Assembly (NCBI RefSeq): GCF_016629525.1
Contig: NZ_AP024269.1
Location: 1,302,001-1,366,000 of the forward strand
Direction of reading: 5' to 3'
From: Kaistia sp. 32K
Lineage (GTDB): Bacteria > Pseudomonadota > Alphaproteobacteria > Rhizobiales > Kaistiaceae
Length of the DNA: 64,000 nt
The position numbers and the translations under genes were made by a program. Shown here in pieces: positions 35,577-45,039 of this stretch. The notes beneath the pieces are model-generated. The model saw nothing but the letters and a program-made list of their open reading frames with translations, was not told the DNA's origin and did no database searches. Position 1 is the stretch's first letter; each line of letters opens with the position of its first letter.

Positions 35577-38465
35577 TCAGGCGATCAGCGCCTCTTCCTC
35601 GCGGAAGATCAGCTTGCTGGCCTCGGTCGCGGTCATGGCCTGGCCGAACAGGAAGCCCTGCGCGTATTCGCAGCCGAGATCGTAGAGATCGAGCGCGTCG
35701 TCCTCGGTCTCCGCGCCCTCCGCCACGACGTCCATCTCCAGCTCGTGCGCGAGGCCGATGATGGCGCGCAGGATGACGCGCTTCTGCTTGGCCGAGGGGC
35801 CGCGCACGAAGCTCTGGTCGATCTTCAACGTCTCGAACGGGAAGCGCTGCAGATAGGAGAGCGAGGAATAGCCGGTACCGAAATCGTCGAGCGACAGGCC
35901 GGCGCCGAGCTCGCGCACGCGGGTCAGCACCTGCGCCGCATATTCCGGGTTCTCCATCACCAGGCTCTCGGTCATCTCGAGCTTGAGCGAGCCGCGGGTG
36001 ACGGCCGAGCGGGAGAGCACCGACTTCACGTCATTGATGAGGTCGTGCCGCAGAAGCTGGCGGCTGGAGACGTTGACGGAGACGAACAGCGGCACGTCGC
36101 GGCCGAGCTGCTCCTGCCAGTCGGAGAGCTGCTTGGCGGCGCGCTCGAGCACGAACAGGCCGAGCGGGATGATCAGGCCGTTGCGCTCGGCGAGCGGGAT
36201 GAACTCCGCCGGCGGGATGCGGCCATGCTGGGGATGGTCCCAGCGCGCCAGCGCCTCGAAGCCGGCGATCGTCCGGTCTTCCAGCCGCACGATCGGCTGG
36301 TAGAGCACCTTGATCTCCTCACGGCCGATGGCGCGGCGGAGATCCGCCTCCAGCGTCAGCGTGTCGGCGCCGTGCTGGCGCAGCGCCGGCCGGAAGGCCT
36401 CGATGCGGTCGCCGCCGAGGCGCTTGGCGTAGTACATGCCGATCTCGGCGTCCTTGACGATCTCCTGCGCGTCGCTCTGCTTGCCGTCATGCATGGCAAT
36501 GCCGATCGAGGCGGTCAGGAAGATTTCCTTATCGCCGAACGAGATCGGCGCGCGCAGCGTGCGGCGGACCGAATCCGCGAAGCCGGCGATCCGCTCGGGC
36601 TCGCTCTCCGAGATCAGCAGGAAGGCGAACTGGTCGCCGGAGATACGGGCCAGCGTATCCTGCGGCTTCAACAGGCGCGTCAGCCGGCGGGCGATCGTCA
36701 GCAGGATCGAATCGCCGACCGACAGGCCGAAGCCGTCATTGACGTGCTTGAATCGGTCGAGGTCGAGCACGAAGACGGACGGGCGCGCCGCGCCCTCGGC
36801 CTGGGTGCGGGTGACCGCCGAGGCGAGCCGGTCCATGAACAGTTCACGGTTCGGCAGGCCGGTCAGGTTGTCGTGCACGGCATCATGCAGCAGCCGCTCT
36901 TCCGCCGTGCGCTCCTCGGTAACATCGGCGAGCGTGCCGACGCAGCGGGTCACTTCTCCGTCCGAACCGAGCACGGGGCGGGCACGCAGGTGGAACCAGC
37001 GATAATGGCCGTCCTCGGCGCGCAGGCGGAAATCCTGGGCGATGCGGCCGCGGCGCTGTTCGATGACGGCGTCGAGCGTCGCCTTGAAGCGGTCACGGTC
37101 GGAGGGGTGCAGCACGTCGAGCCAGTCGCGGGCCGGGCCTTCCAGCGCGCCGTGCTTGAGGCCAAGCAGGTCCTCGGCGTCGGTGCCTGTATAGATGCGG
37201 TCGCGCGAGACGTCCCAGTCCCAGACGATGTCGCCGGCGCCGGTGAGCGCCAGCGCCCGTCGCTCGGTCTCGCCGATGGCGCCTTGGGCGATCGCGCCGC
37301 CGGCGAAGGCGTGCTGCATCACCGTGAAGCCGATCAGCAGCACGATCAGCACGAGGCCGCCGTTCAGCGCCGGCTGGATGACGTCGTTGGTGAGATTGCC
37401 GGTTACCGTCAGATAGGCGCCGAGGATCCAGACCATCAGGAGAACCCAGGTCGGGATCAGCATGATGGCGCGGTCGTAGTGGTGCACCGCCAGATAGAGG
37501 ATGACGACGAAGCCGAGCGTGACGGTCAAGCCGAAGGAGAAACGGGCGACGCCGGCGGCGATCCCCGGCTCGAACACGGCGACGCCGAGCAGGATCAGCA
37601 GGCCGACGAGCCAGGCGATCGTCGCGTGGCTATAGCGCGCGTGCCATCGGTTCAGGTTCAGATAGGTGTAGGTGAAGATCAGCAGCGTCGCCGACAAGAG
37701 CACCTCGGCGAAGGCGCGCCACATCTTGTCGTCGCCGGGCGCGATCTGGATCACCTTGTTCCAGAAGCCGAAATCAATCGCGAGATAGATCAGGACGGAC
37801 CAGGCGAGGGCGGCGGTCGCCGGGAACATCGCCGTGCCCTTGACCACGAAGACGATGGTCAGGAACAGCGCCAGCAGGCCGGAAATGCCGAGGACGATGC
37901 CGTGATACAGCGTGTAGCTGTTGATGGCGTCCTTGTAGTTGTCGGGATCCCAGAGATAGAGCTGCGGCAGCACGGGGGTGCGCAACTCGGCCACGAAGGT
38001 GACGACCGCGCCGGGATCGAGCGTGATGCGGAAGACGTCGGCTTCCTGGCTCGGCTGCCGTTCCGGCGCGAAGCCCTGGCTCGGCGTCACGGTCGCGATG
38101 CGCGAGGCGCCGAGATCGGGGATCAGCAGGCCGGAATTGGCGAGGCGGAAATGCGGCGCCACCAGCAGGCGGTCGATCTGCTCGTCGCCATTGTTGGTGA
38201 GCGCGAAGGAGACCCAGTAGGAGGTGCCGCCGCCTTCGTTCGAGCGAACCTCGATGCGGCGGACGATGCCGTCCGCAGCGGGCGCCGTCGACACCTGGAC
38301 GCGATCGGACGGATCCCGCGACGCACGTTCGACAGCCCGGGTGAGGTCGAGCGTCGTGCCGTCGAGCGGGACGTTGACGGCGTCGAGCGCCTGGACATGC
38401 GTGGATGTGCCCACGACCGCGAGCAGAACGAAAAAGACCGCGGCGACGATGCGGTTAAGCAACAA
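35577..38465 (-). CDS. Membrane sensor with PAS, degenerate GGDEF and EAL domains (c-di-GMP phosphodiesterase candidate)
   Basis: 962 residues. Signal sequence, periplasmic beta domain (about 27-185) and 7 membrane helices (about 187-390), a 7TMR-DISM-like layout; then a PAS domain (about 405-520) with a PAC end, GGDEF domain (about 530-690) and EAL domain (about 705-950). The GGDEF motif reads S609-GDQF, so cyclase activity is unlikely; the EAL motif is intact (E737-AL), with DDFGTGYSSL and VAEGAET. It should hydrolyse c-di-GMP. TTG start with a perfect GGAGG ribosome site. Confidence 0.92.
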   Translation of the reverse strand: MLLNRIVAAVFFVLLAVVGTSTHVQALDAVNVPLDGTTLDLTRAVERASRDPSDRVQVSTAPAADGIVRRIEVRSNEGGGTSYWVSFALTNNGDEQIDRLLVAPHFRLANSGLLIPDLGASRIATVTPSQGFAPERQPSQEADVFRITLDPGAVVTFVAELRTPVLPQLYLWDPDNYKDAINSYTLYHGIVLGISGLLALFLTIVFVVKGTAMFPATAALAWSVLIYLAIDFGFWNKVIQIAPGDDKMWRAFAEVLLSATLLIFTYTYLNLNRWHARYSHATIAWLVGLLILLGVAVFEPGIAAGVARFSFGLTVTLGFVVILYLAVHHYDRAIMLIPTWVLLMVWILGAYLTVTGNLTNDVIQPALNGGLVLIVLLIGFTVMQHAFAGGAIAQGAIGETERRALALTGAGDIVWDWDVSRDRIYTGTDAEDLLGLKHGALEGPARDWLDVLHPSDRDRFKATLDAVIEQRRGRIAQDFRLRAEDGHYRWFHLRARPVLGSDGEVTRCVGTLADVTEERTAEERLLHDAVHDNLTGLPNRELFMDRLASAVTRTQAEGAARPSVFVLDLDRFKHVNDGFGLSVGDSILLTIARRLTRLLKPQDTLARISGDQFAFLLISESEPERIAGFADSVRRTLRAPISFGDKEIFLTASIGIAMHDGKQSDAQEIVKDAEIGMYYAKRLGGDRIEAFRPALRQHGADTLTLEADLRRAIGREEIKVLYQPIVRLEDRTIAGFEALARWDHPQHGRIPPAEFIPLAERNGLIIPLGLFVLERAAKQLSDWQEQLGRDVPLFVSVNVSSRQLLRHDLINDVKSVLSRSAVTRGSLKLEMTESLVMENPEYAAQVLTRVRELGAGLSLDDFGTGYSSLSYLQRFPFETLKIDQSFVRGPSAKQKRVILRAIIGLAHELEMDVVAEGAETEDDALDLYDLGCEYAQGFLFGQAMTATEASKLIFREEEALIA

Positions 38466-38624
38466 ACAAACCTCCAGAGCCCGAAGGCCGTCGAGCAGTA
38501 CTATCCGCGCCGGGACGGCACAAGGAATTTTCGGCCGCGTGACAAGTTAGCGACAGAACGTCGGGACTTGATGGCGACGGTTCGTCGGAACTTGCGGGCG
38601 CGCGCCGGGGCGGTGTCGTGGGCG

Positions 38625-39212
38625 TCATGGTCGTGGGTCATCGCTGACAATCGCGTAGAGCAGGTGGTCTTGCCACCGGCCTTCGATGCAGAGGTAGCGA
38701 CGGGCGTAGCCTTCCCGCGAGAATCCGGCTTTTTCGAGAAGGCGGATGGAGGCGGCGTTGTGGGGCAGGCAGGCGGCTTCAAGGCGATGCAGGCGCAGCG
38801 TATCGAAGACGAAGGGAATGACGGCCTTCACGGCCGCCGTCATCAGTCCCTTGCCGGCATAGGGCGCCCCCATCCAGTAGCCGAGCGAGCAGGATTGGGT
38901 GACGCCGCGCACGACATGCGAGAGCGTGAGGCCGCCGACCAGCTGCCGGCCGTCGGCGGTGAAGACGAGAAACGGGTAACCGGTCGATTCGCGGATTTCC
39001 CGCTGGTAGCGACGCAGCCGTCGCTTGAACGCGCCGCGCGTCAGGTCGTCGACCGGCCACAGCGGCTCCCACGGCGTCAGGAAGGCGCGGCTCTCGGCGC
39101 GGAGGCTCGCCCAGGCGGCGAAGTCGGAGAGAGCGGGCGGGCGAAGCAGCACCATGCCGGTCCGGATTTCCGGCATGGGGTGGAATGGCACGACGGATCG
39201 CAGAAATTCCAT
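38625..39212 (-). CDS. GNAT N-acetyltransferase, RimJ/RimL type
   Basis: 195-residue GNAT protein. LLRPPALSDFAAWASLRAES at the start, LVGGLTLSHV, the acetyl-CoA loop YWMGAPYAGKGLMTAA, and CLPHNAASIRLLEKAGFSRE are RimJ-like. The likely substrate is a ribosomal protein N-terminus or a small amine. Start uncertain: MEFLRSV (39212) or MPEIRTG (39176). It follows the M16 peptidase gene by 219 bases. Confidence 0.88.
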   Translation of the reverse strand: MEFLRSVVPFHPMPEIRTGMVLLRPPALSDFAAWASLRAESRAFLTPWEPLWPVDDLTRGAFKRRLRRYQREIRESTGYPFLVFTADGRQLVGGLTLSHVVRGVTQSCSLGYWMGAPYAGKGLMTAAVKAVIPFVFDTLRLHRLEAACLPHNAASIRLLEKAGFSREGYARRYLCIEGRWQDHLLYAIVSDDPRP

Positions 39213-39239
39213 TTGTCGTGCCGCGCCCCCGCTCCGCAC

Positions 39240-39281
39240 TAGATCCCTTCATCGTTTCATGGAAGCGACGGAGGGATCTAG
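39240..39281. repeat. Near-perfect 20-bp stem-loop between M16 peptidase and GNAT genes
   Basis: TAGATCCCT at the left pairs with AGGGATCTA at the right, and the inner TCATCGTTTC pairs with GAAGCGACGG apart from wobbles and one mismatch, leaving an ATG loop. No T-run follows in the direction of transcription, so it is probably an mRNA processing or stability element, or a mobile palindrome. Confidence 0.6.
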
Positions 39282-39290
39282 CTATTTGTT

Positions 39291-39341
39291 TGGTCGCGTT
39301 TTCTCGACGCGAACCGGGATCCACTTCGCTCGAAAACGCTC
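39291..39341. repeat. Family D repeat (GAGCGTTTTCGAGCGAAGTG type), inverted copy
   Basis: The reverse complement reads GAGCGTTTTCGAGCGAAGTG, then GGTTCGCGTCGAGAAAACGC and GACCA; nearly identical to 62258-62310. This element is widespread in intergenic DNA of Hyphomicrobiales as far as I recall; no coding function. Confidence 0.8.
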
Positions 39342-39430
39342 TGGCACCCAGCGTGACCATTCAGGCTGGATCGAACGTTCCCATTTCCCGGCCCGCTTCC
39401 GGGCCAATCCGGACCGTCCAGCGGTGAGAC

Positions 39431-40708
39431 TCAGGCCGCCACGATGGGCGACCCGAGGCGCGTGGCGATCTCGTCGCGGCCGATCAGCTTCTCGATCGGG
39501 CCGATCGCGGCGACGGTCGGCGGGCTGCCGGTAAAGATGCGCTGGGCGAGGTCGCGCACGCGGGCGACGCTGACGTCGTCGATGCGGGCGACGATTTCCT
39601 CGACCGGAATGGGGCGTCCGAACAGGAGCATCTGCCGGGCCACCTGGCCGGCGCGGGCGGCCGGGCTTTCCAGGCTCATCAGCAGGCTGGCGCGCATCTG
39701 GGCGCGGGCGCGTCCGAGCTCGGCCTCGGTGATGTCGAGGCTCGCCCGCTCCAGCTCGCCGAGCATGACCGGCATCAAATCCTCGATGTCGTCGCCGCCG
39801 GTCGCCGCGTGGATGCCGAACAGGCCCGTGTCGGCGAAGCTCCAGTGGAAGGCGTAGACGGAATAGCAGAGGCCGCGCTTCTCGCGCACTTCCTGGAACA
39901 GGCGCGAGGACATGCCGCCGCCGAGCAGCGAAGCGAGGATCTGCACCGCGTGGAAGTCGTCGGACTTGTAGGGCATGCCCTCGAAGCCGAGCAGGATCTG
40001 CGCTTCCATCAGGTCGCGCGTCTCGCGCATGTCGCCGCCGCGGTAATGCGCGGCGATGCCGTCGGTGAGCTCGGCCGAGGGAAGCGAGGAGAAACGGTCT
40101 TCCGCCAGCTTGACGAGCGCGTCGTGGTCGATGGCGCCGGCCGCGGCCAGCACCATGTTCGGGCCGTGATAATGGCGATCGAGATAGGTCGAGAGATCAT
40201 GCGAGCGCGTGCGCCGCACCGTCTCCTCGGTGCCGAGGATCGTCCGCCCGATCGGCTGGTCGGGGTAGGCCCCTTCGACGAAGAAGTCGAAGACGCGGTC
40301 TTCCGGCGTGTCGAGCGAGGCGCCGATCTCCTGCACGATGACGTGCTGCTCGCGCTTCAGCTCGTCGGCGTCGAAGGCCGAGTTGCAGAGGATGTCGCTC
40401 AAAATGTCGACGGCGAGCTCCGCGTCCGGCTTCAGGATGCGGGCGTAGTAGGAGGTCGTCTCGACGCTGGTCGCGGCGTTCAACTCGCCGCCGACCGCCT
40501 CGATCTCCTCGGCGATGTCGGTGGCGGAGCGCTTGTGCGTTCCCTTGAACGCCATGTGCTCGAGCAGGTGGGAAATGCCGTGCTCCGACGTTTCCTCGCG
40601 CCGCGAGCCGGCGCCGACCCAGACGCCGAGGGCAGCACTTTCCAGGTGATTCATGTCGTGGGTCGCGACAGTCAGCCCCGACTTGAGTTTCGTCACCTGC
40701 ACGGTCAT
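39431..40708 (-). CDS. M16 family zinc peptidase (processing-peptidase-like)
   Basis: 425-residue metallopeptidase related to the mitochondrial processing peptidase beta subunit. Zinc motif HxxEH in ISHLLEHMAFKGT, with the downstream Glu in REQHVIVQEIGASLD; EKRGLCYSVYAFH and a Gly-rich loop LASLLGGGMSSRLF in the C-terminal half. The start MTVQVTKL is where similarity begins. 40 bases after thrC, so probably co-transcribed. Confidence 0.94.
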   Translation of the reverse strand: MTVQVTKLKSGLTVATHDMNHLESAALGVWVGAGSRREETSEHGISHLLEHMAFKGTHKRSATDIAEEIEAVGGELNAATSVETTSYYARILKPDAELAVDILSDILCNSAFDADELKREQHVIVQEIGASLDTPEDRVFDFFVEGAYPDQPIGRTILGTEETVRRTRSHDLSTYLDRHYHGPNMVLAAAGAIDHDALVKLAEDRFSSLPSAELTDGIAAHYRGGDMRETRDLMEAQILLGFEGMPYKSDDFHAVQILASLLGGGMSSRLFQEVREKRGLCYSVYAFHWSFADTGLFGIHAATGGDDIEDLMPVMLGELERASLDITEAELGRARAQMRASLLMSLESPAARAGQVARQMLLFGRPIPVEEIVARIDDVSVARVRDLAQRIFTGSPPTVAAIGPIEKLIGRDEIATRLGSPIVAA

Positions 40709-40748
40709 GCGCGGATCACCGGCGTCAGCTTTGCGTCGAGCACCATCT

Positions 40749-42155
40749 TCACACCTTTTCGTGGATGGCGCGGGCGCGGGCTTCGACGAAGCGGGCGATG
40801 GCACCGATGTCGTTGGGAAGAACGGTGAAGCGTTCCTCCCGCTGCATGAGATCCCCGAGCCAGGCGGGCAGGGCAGGGTCGATGCCGGTCGCCGCCTCGA
40901 CGGCGGCCGGGAACTTGGCCGGATGCGCGGTCGAGAGCGTCACCATCGGCGATGAAGTGACCGGCTGGCGCGCGGCGACGGCGAGCGCCACGGCGGTATG
41001 CGGGTCGGCCAGGTAGCCGGTCGAGGCGAGCGTGTCGCGCATGGTGGCGTCGGTCTCGGCCTCGTTGGCGCGGCCGGCGGCGAACTCGCCGCGGATGCTT
41101 TCAAGCGCGGCTTCCGGAATCGTGAAGGCGCCGGACTGGCCGAGGCTGTCCATCAGGCGGCGCACCGTGTCGCCGTCGCGGCCGGCGGCCTCGAACAGCA
41201 GCCGTTCGAAATTCGACGAGACCTGGATGTCCATCGAGGGCGACTGGGTCGGCACGACGCCCGTCGTCTCGTAGCGGCCGCTTTCGAGCGTGCGCGCCAG
41301 GATGTCGTTGGTGTTGGTGGCGATCACCAGCCGGTCGATCGGCAAGCCGATCTTCTTGGCGACATAACCGGCGAAGACGTCGCCGAAATTGCCGGTCGGC
41401 ACCGTGAAGGAGATCGAGCGGTCCGGCGCGCCGAGCGAGAGCGCGGCGGTGACGTAATAGACGACCTGCGCGACGATGCGGCCCCAGTTGATCGAATTGA
41501 CGCCCGAGAGCGAGACCCGATCGCGGAAGCCGTGGTCGTTGAACAGGCCCTTCACGATCGCCTGGCAGTCGTCGAACGTGCCTTCGAGCGCGATGGCGTG
41601 GACGTTGGCGTCCTGCACCGTCGTCATCTGCCGCTGCTGCACCGGCGAGACACGGCCATGCGGGAACAGGATGAAGATGTCGGTGGCGGCGCGGCCGCGG
41701 AACGCCTCGATCGCGGCGCCGCCGGTGTCGCCCGAGGTGGCGCCGACGATGGTCGCGCGCCGGCCGCGTTCGGCCAGCACATGGTCCATCAGCCGCGCGA
41801 GCAGCTGCATCGCCACGTCCTTGAAGGCGAGCGTTGGGCCGTGGAAGAGCTCGAGGATGAAGCTGTTCGGGCCGGTCTGCACCAGGGGGGCGACGGCCGG
41901 ATGGCGGAAGGTCGCGTAGGCCTCGGCGCACATCCGCTTCAAATCGGCATCGGCGATCTCGCCGGCGACGAACGGATGGATCACCGCATAGGCGACCTCG
42001 TCATAGGGACGCCCTCTCAGGCGCGCGAAGCTCTCGGAAGAAAATGCCGGCCATGTCTCGGGGACATACAGGCCGCCGTCACGCGCGAGCCCAGCCAGAA
42101 GAACGTCGGAGAAGCCGAGCGCGGGGGCAATGCCGCGCGTGCTCACATATTTCAC
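40749..42155 (-). CDS. thrC: Threonine synthase
   Basis: 468-residue PLP enzyme converting O-phosphohomoserine to threonine. N-terminal MKYVSTRGIAPALGFSDVLL, the PLP Lys in GPTLAFKDVAMQ, GATSGDTGGAAIEAF, and VPTGNFGDVFAGY are diagnostic. The start codon is GTG with GGAGG about 10 bases upstream. It completes the threonine branch with thrB. Confidence 0.96.
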   Translation of the reverse strand: MKYVSTRGIAPALGFSDVLLAGLARDGGLYVPETWPAFSSESFARLRGRPYDEVAYAVIHPFVAGEIADADLKRMCAEAYATFRHPAVAPLVQTGPNSFILELFHGPTLAFKDVAMQLLARLMDHVLAERGRRATIVGATSGDTGGAAIEAFRGRAATDIFILFPHGRVSPVQQRQMTTVQDANVHAIALEGTFDDCQAIVKGLFNDHGFRDRVSLSGVNSINWGRIVAQVVYYVTAALSLGAPDRSISFTVPTGNFGDVFAGYVAKKIGLPIDRLVIATNTNDILARTLESGRYETTGVVPTQSPSMDIQVSSNFERLLFEAAGRDGDTVRRLMDSLGQSGAFTIPEAALESIRGEFAAGRANEAETDATMRDTLASTGYLADPHTAVALAVAARQPVTSSPMVTLSTAHPAKFPAAVEAATGIDPALPAWLGDLMQREERFTVLPNDIGAIARFVEARARAIHEKV

Positions 42156-42323
42156 GGAAGAAACGCCTCCACATGCGGCCAGACTTGTGGCAAGCCGCCC
42201 TTTGCTGCAACCCTATCGTCGCGGGATGCGGCGGGCAAGGTGCGGCGGGTCGTCAGCCACTAAGTCGCCAAAGATCAATCGGACTGTTATAGACGTCGCG
42301 CATCAGCGTCGAGGATTATTGGG

Positions 42324-42986
42324 ATGCATGGTTCTTCTTTCGGTGGCTCGAGCGCGTCGCGTCGCCTCGTGGCCTTTGTTTCGGTGGCCGCCCTGGCTGG
42401 CCTGGTCTCCGCTTGTTCGAGCGTGACCGATGGCTCGTCATCCGGTGGTGGCGGCAATGTCGTCAACAATGCGCTCTTCGGTGCGCCGAACAAGAATCTG
42501 CAGAACGCGACGATCGTCTCGGCCGAAAACTTCGGCTACACGGTGAATTGCCCGCCGGTCGCGGTGCGGCCCGGCACCGAGGAATTCAAGGTCCTCGCGC
42601 CCGGCAAGCCGGACCCGATCACCGGGGCCGGCCCGCCGGTGGTCTACCAGGTGGCGATCACCGACACGGCGCGGGAATGCTTCAAGGCGCCCGGCGGCGG
42701 CGTGACCGTCAAGCTCGGCATCAAGGGCCGCGTCGCCTCCGGCCCGGCCGGCAAGGCGCAGACGGTCAACGTCCCGGTCCGGGTCGTCGTCATGGAAGGC
42801 CGTGACAAGGTGCTGAAGTCGGAGCTGCATCGTATCGCCGTGCCGCTGCAGGCGCCGGAGCTCGCGGCCGACTTCACCAAGATCGACGAATCGATCGTGG
42901 TGCCGATCTCCGAGGGCAACACCGACTTCCACATCTATGTCGGCCTCGACGACAAGGCGACGCCAGCCAAGCAGCGTCGCAGCTGA
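42324..42986 (+). CDS. Hypothetical lipoprotein
   Basis: 220 residues. Signal peptide ending in lipobox LVSAC (Cys about residue 31), then a Ser/Gly-rich linker and a beta-rich domain with FGYTVNCPPVAVRPGTEEF, YQVAITDTARECFKAPGG and NTDFHIYVGLDD. Two Cys may pair. No family recognised with certainty; similar lipoproteins occur next to thrC in related genomes by memory only. GAGGA precedes the ATG. Its last codons run into a 20-bp tandem repeat. Confidence 0.75.
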   Translation: MHGSSFGGSSASRRLVAFVSVAALAGLVSACSSVTDGSSSGGGGNVVNNALFGAPNKNLQNATIVSAENFGYTVNCPPVAVRPGTEEFKVLAPGKPDPITGAGPPVVYQVAITDTARECFKAPGGGVTVKLGIKGRVASGPAGKAQTVNVPVRVVVMEGRDKVLKSELHRIAVPLQAPELAADFTKIDESIVVPISEGNTDFHIYVGLDDKATPAKQRRS

Positions 42987-43054
42987 CGATCTAGCTTCGC
43001 AGCGGACGATCCGGCGTCGCAGCTGACGACGAGGCGTCGCAGCTGAGATCGCCG
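42975..43054. repeat. Four-copy 20-bp tandem repeat
   Basis: Units CGTCGCAGCTGACGATCTAG (42975), CTTCGCAGCGGACGATCCGG (42995), CGTCGCAGCTGACGACGAGG (43015), CGTCGCAGCTGAGATCGCCG (43035). The first unit contains the stop codon of the preceding lipoprotein gene (CAGCTGA), so the array lies half in its 3' end and half in its trailer. Confidence 0.85.
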
Positions 43055-43186
43055 TCTGCCGCACAATGAGGCAGGATCGCGCGCGCCGTCGATTGACAGG
43101 GGCGCGCGCGAACCTACAGTAGCTTCCAAGCTGGGTCCGTGTCGCGACCCGGCCGAGCCGGCGCCCTCGGGCGCAGGCTGAACGAC

Positions 43187-43396
43187 CGCCGGGAGAGACC
43201 GAAGGGGTGAAATCCTCGTCGGCGCCGAAGGAGCAACCGCCCCGGAAACTCTCAGGCCAACGGACCGGACGGTCGGCGACGCTCTGGAAAGCAGCCCTTG
43301 GTCGGGATTCCCGACCCTTGGCTCACCGAAGGAGTAGCCGCCTCTGCCGCATCGGCAGGGCGGGAAATCTCTCAGGTTCTCGGACAGAGGGGGCGC
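43187..43396 (+). promoter_or_regulatory. Tandem glycine riboswitch (two aptamers)
   Basis: Aptamer 1 (about 43187-43290) has GGGAGAGACC, GCCGAAGGAGCAA, AACTCTCAGGC, GGACGG and CTCTGGA. Aptamer 2 (about 43291-43396) has TCACCGAAGGAGTAG, AATCTCTCAGGTT and GGACAGAGGGG. These are the conserved glycine aptamer blocks in order, with the short linker typical of tandem forms. A CAGGCC-attca-GGCCTG hairpin (43401-43417) lies between it and the gcvT ribosome site (AGGGA), so control is probably at translation or by an alternative hairpin. Glycine should switch on the cleavage operon. Confidence 0.93.
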
Positions 43397-43451
43397 GGAA
43401 CAGGCCATTCAGGCCTGCCCGTGCCAACGACTCTGTTCAGGGATCCGGTGC

Positions 43452-44603
43452 ATGGCTGATTCGGCCACTACAGAAGACATCCTGCTCGAGACGCCGCTCG
43501 CCGGCCTCCATCGCGAACTCGGCGCCCGCATGGTGCCGTTCGCGGGCTATTCGATGCCGGTGCAATATCCGCTCGGCATTCTCTCCGAACACAACTGGAC
43601 CCGCGACAGCGCCGGCCTGTTCGACGTCTCGCATATGGGCCAGGCCTATCTCGTCGGGCCGGACCACGCGACGACGGCGCGCGCGCTGGAGGCGCTGACG
43701 CCCGGCGATTTCCTGGCGCTTGCGCCCGGCCGCGTCCGCTACACGCTGCTGACGACGCCCGAGGGCGGCATCATCGACGATCTGATGGTGACGCGCTCGG
43801 CCGATCCCAGCGAGGACGGCACGCTCTATCTGGTCGTCAATGCCGGCCGGAAGGCGATCGACTACGCCCATATCGCGGCCAATCTGCCCGAAGGCGTCCA
43901 GCTGGAGATCGCCGGGCAGCTCGCGCTGATCGCCCTGCAGGGGCCGAAAGCGGCCGAGGTGCTGGCGCGCCATTGTCCGGATTCGGCCGCCATGGGCTTC
44001 ATGACGGCGATCCGCACGACCATCGACGGCATCGACTGTCACATCAGCCGCTCCGGCTATACCGGCGAGGACGGCTACGAGATCTCGGTCGTCGAAGACC
44101 ATGCCGAGCCGTTGGCGCGCGCGCTGCTGGCCGAGCCCGAGGTCGAGCCGATCGGCCTCGGCGCCCGCGATTCGCTCCGGCTCGAGGCCGGGCTCTGCCT
44201 CTATGGCCACGACATCGACGAGGCGACTTCGCCGGTCGAGGCCGATCTCGGTTTCGCGCTCGCCAAGCGCCGCCGCGCCGAGGGTGGTTTTCCGGGCGCG
44301 GAGCGCATCCAGGGCGAGCTCGCCGATGGGCCGGCGCAGCTCCGCGTCGGCATCAAGCCGGAGGGCAGGGCGCCCGCCCGCGAGGGCGCCGAGATCCGCG
44401 ACGCCGCCGGTCGCCAGATCGGCATCGTCACCTCGGGCGGCTTCGGCCCGACGGCCGGCGGCCCCATCGCCATGGGCTATGTCGCGGCCGAGCACGCCGC
44501 GCCCGGCACGCCGGTCACGCTCGTCGTCCGCGGCAAGGATCTGGCCGCCACGGTCGTGCCCATGCCCTTCGTCCCGCACCGCTATTTCCGCAAGCAAGCC
44601 TGA
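43452..44603 (+). CDS. gcvT: Glycine cleavage system aminomethyltransferase (T protein)
   Basis: 383-residue tetrahydrofolate-dependent enzyme releasing ammonia from the aminomethyl-lipoyl H protein and forming methylene-THF. Segments [52 protein letters not shown] and [18 protein letters not shown] are typical; LGFALAKRR follows. First gene of the operon, 55 bases after the riboswitch. Confidence 0.96.
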   Translation: MADSATTEDILLETPLAGLHRELGARMVPFAGYSMPVQYPLGILSEHNWTRDSAGLFDVSHMGQAYLVGPDHATTARALEALTPGDFLALAPGRVRYTLLTTPEGGIIDDLMVTRSADPSEDGTLYLVVNAGRKAIDYAHIAANLPEGVQLEIAGQLALIALQGPKAAEVLARHCPDSAAMGFMTAIRTTIDGIDCHISRSGYTGEDGYEISVVEDHAEPLARALLAEPEVEPIGLGARDSLRLEAGLCLYGHDIDEATSPVEADLGFALAKRRRAEGGFPGAERIQGELADGPAQLRVGIKPEGRAPAREGAEIRDAAGRQIGIVTSGGFGPTAGGPIAMGYVAAEHAAPGTPVTLVVRGKDLAATVVPMPFVPHRYFRKQA

Positions 44604-44629
44604 ACGGCCTTTCCAGGGAAGACCACCAC

Positions 44630-45001
44630 ATGACCGTCTATTTCACCAAAGACCACGAATGGGTCCGCCTCGAAGGCGACTCGGCCCTTATCGGCATCAC
44701 CGATTATGCGCAGTCGCAGCTCGGCGACGTCGTCTATGTCGAGCTTCCCGAGGTCGGGAAGACCTTTGCCAAGGGCGACGAGGCGGCGGTGGTCGAATCC
44801 GTCAAGGCGGCGAGCGACGTCTACGCGCCGGTCTCCGGCCTCGTCATCGCGGTCAACTCGAAGCTCCCGGATTCGCCCTCGACCATTAACGACGCGCCGG
44901 AGAGCGACGGCTGGTTCATCCGGCTGACGCTGACCGAGCCCAGCGAACTGGAGGGCCTCCTGGACGAGGCGGCCTACCGGGCCTTCGTCGAGACGCTCTA
45001 G
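44630..45001 (+). CDS. gcvH: Glycine cleavage system H protein
   Basis: 123-residue lipoyl carrier shuttling the aminomethyl group between P, T and L proteins. [13 protein letters not shown] opening, [19 protein letters not shown], and lipoyl Lys in [16 protein letters not shown]. The L protein (dihydrolipoyl dehydrogenase) is not encoded here. 26 bases after gcvT. Confidence 0.97.
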   Translation: MTVYFTKDHEWVRLEGDSALIGITDYAQSQLGDVVYVELPEVGKTFAKGDEAAVVESVKAASDVYAPVSGLVIAVNSKLPDSPSTINDAPESDGWFIRLTLTEPSELEGLLDEAAYRAFVETL

Positions 45002-45039
45002 GCCGGTGGGCGGGAACCCTTCCGCCACCTCTCGCCCAA

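Noticed and set aside
35745..39242. 1165-codon open frame on the + strand
   Set aside because: It is the complement of the EAL protein and GNAT genes; the translation is Arg/Glu/Gly/His-rich with no motifs, as expected from GC-rich antisense codons.
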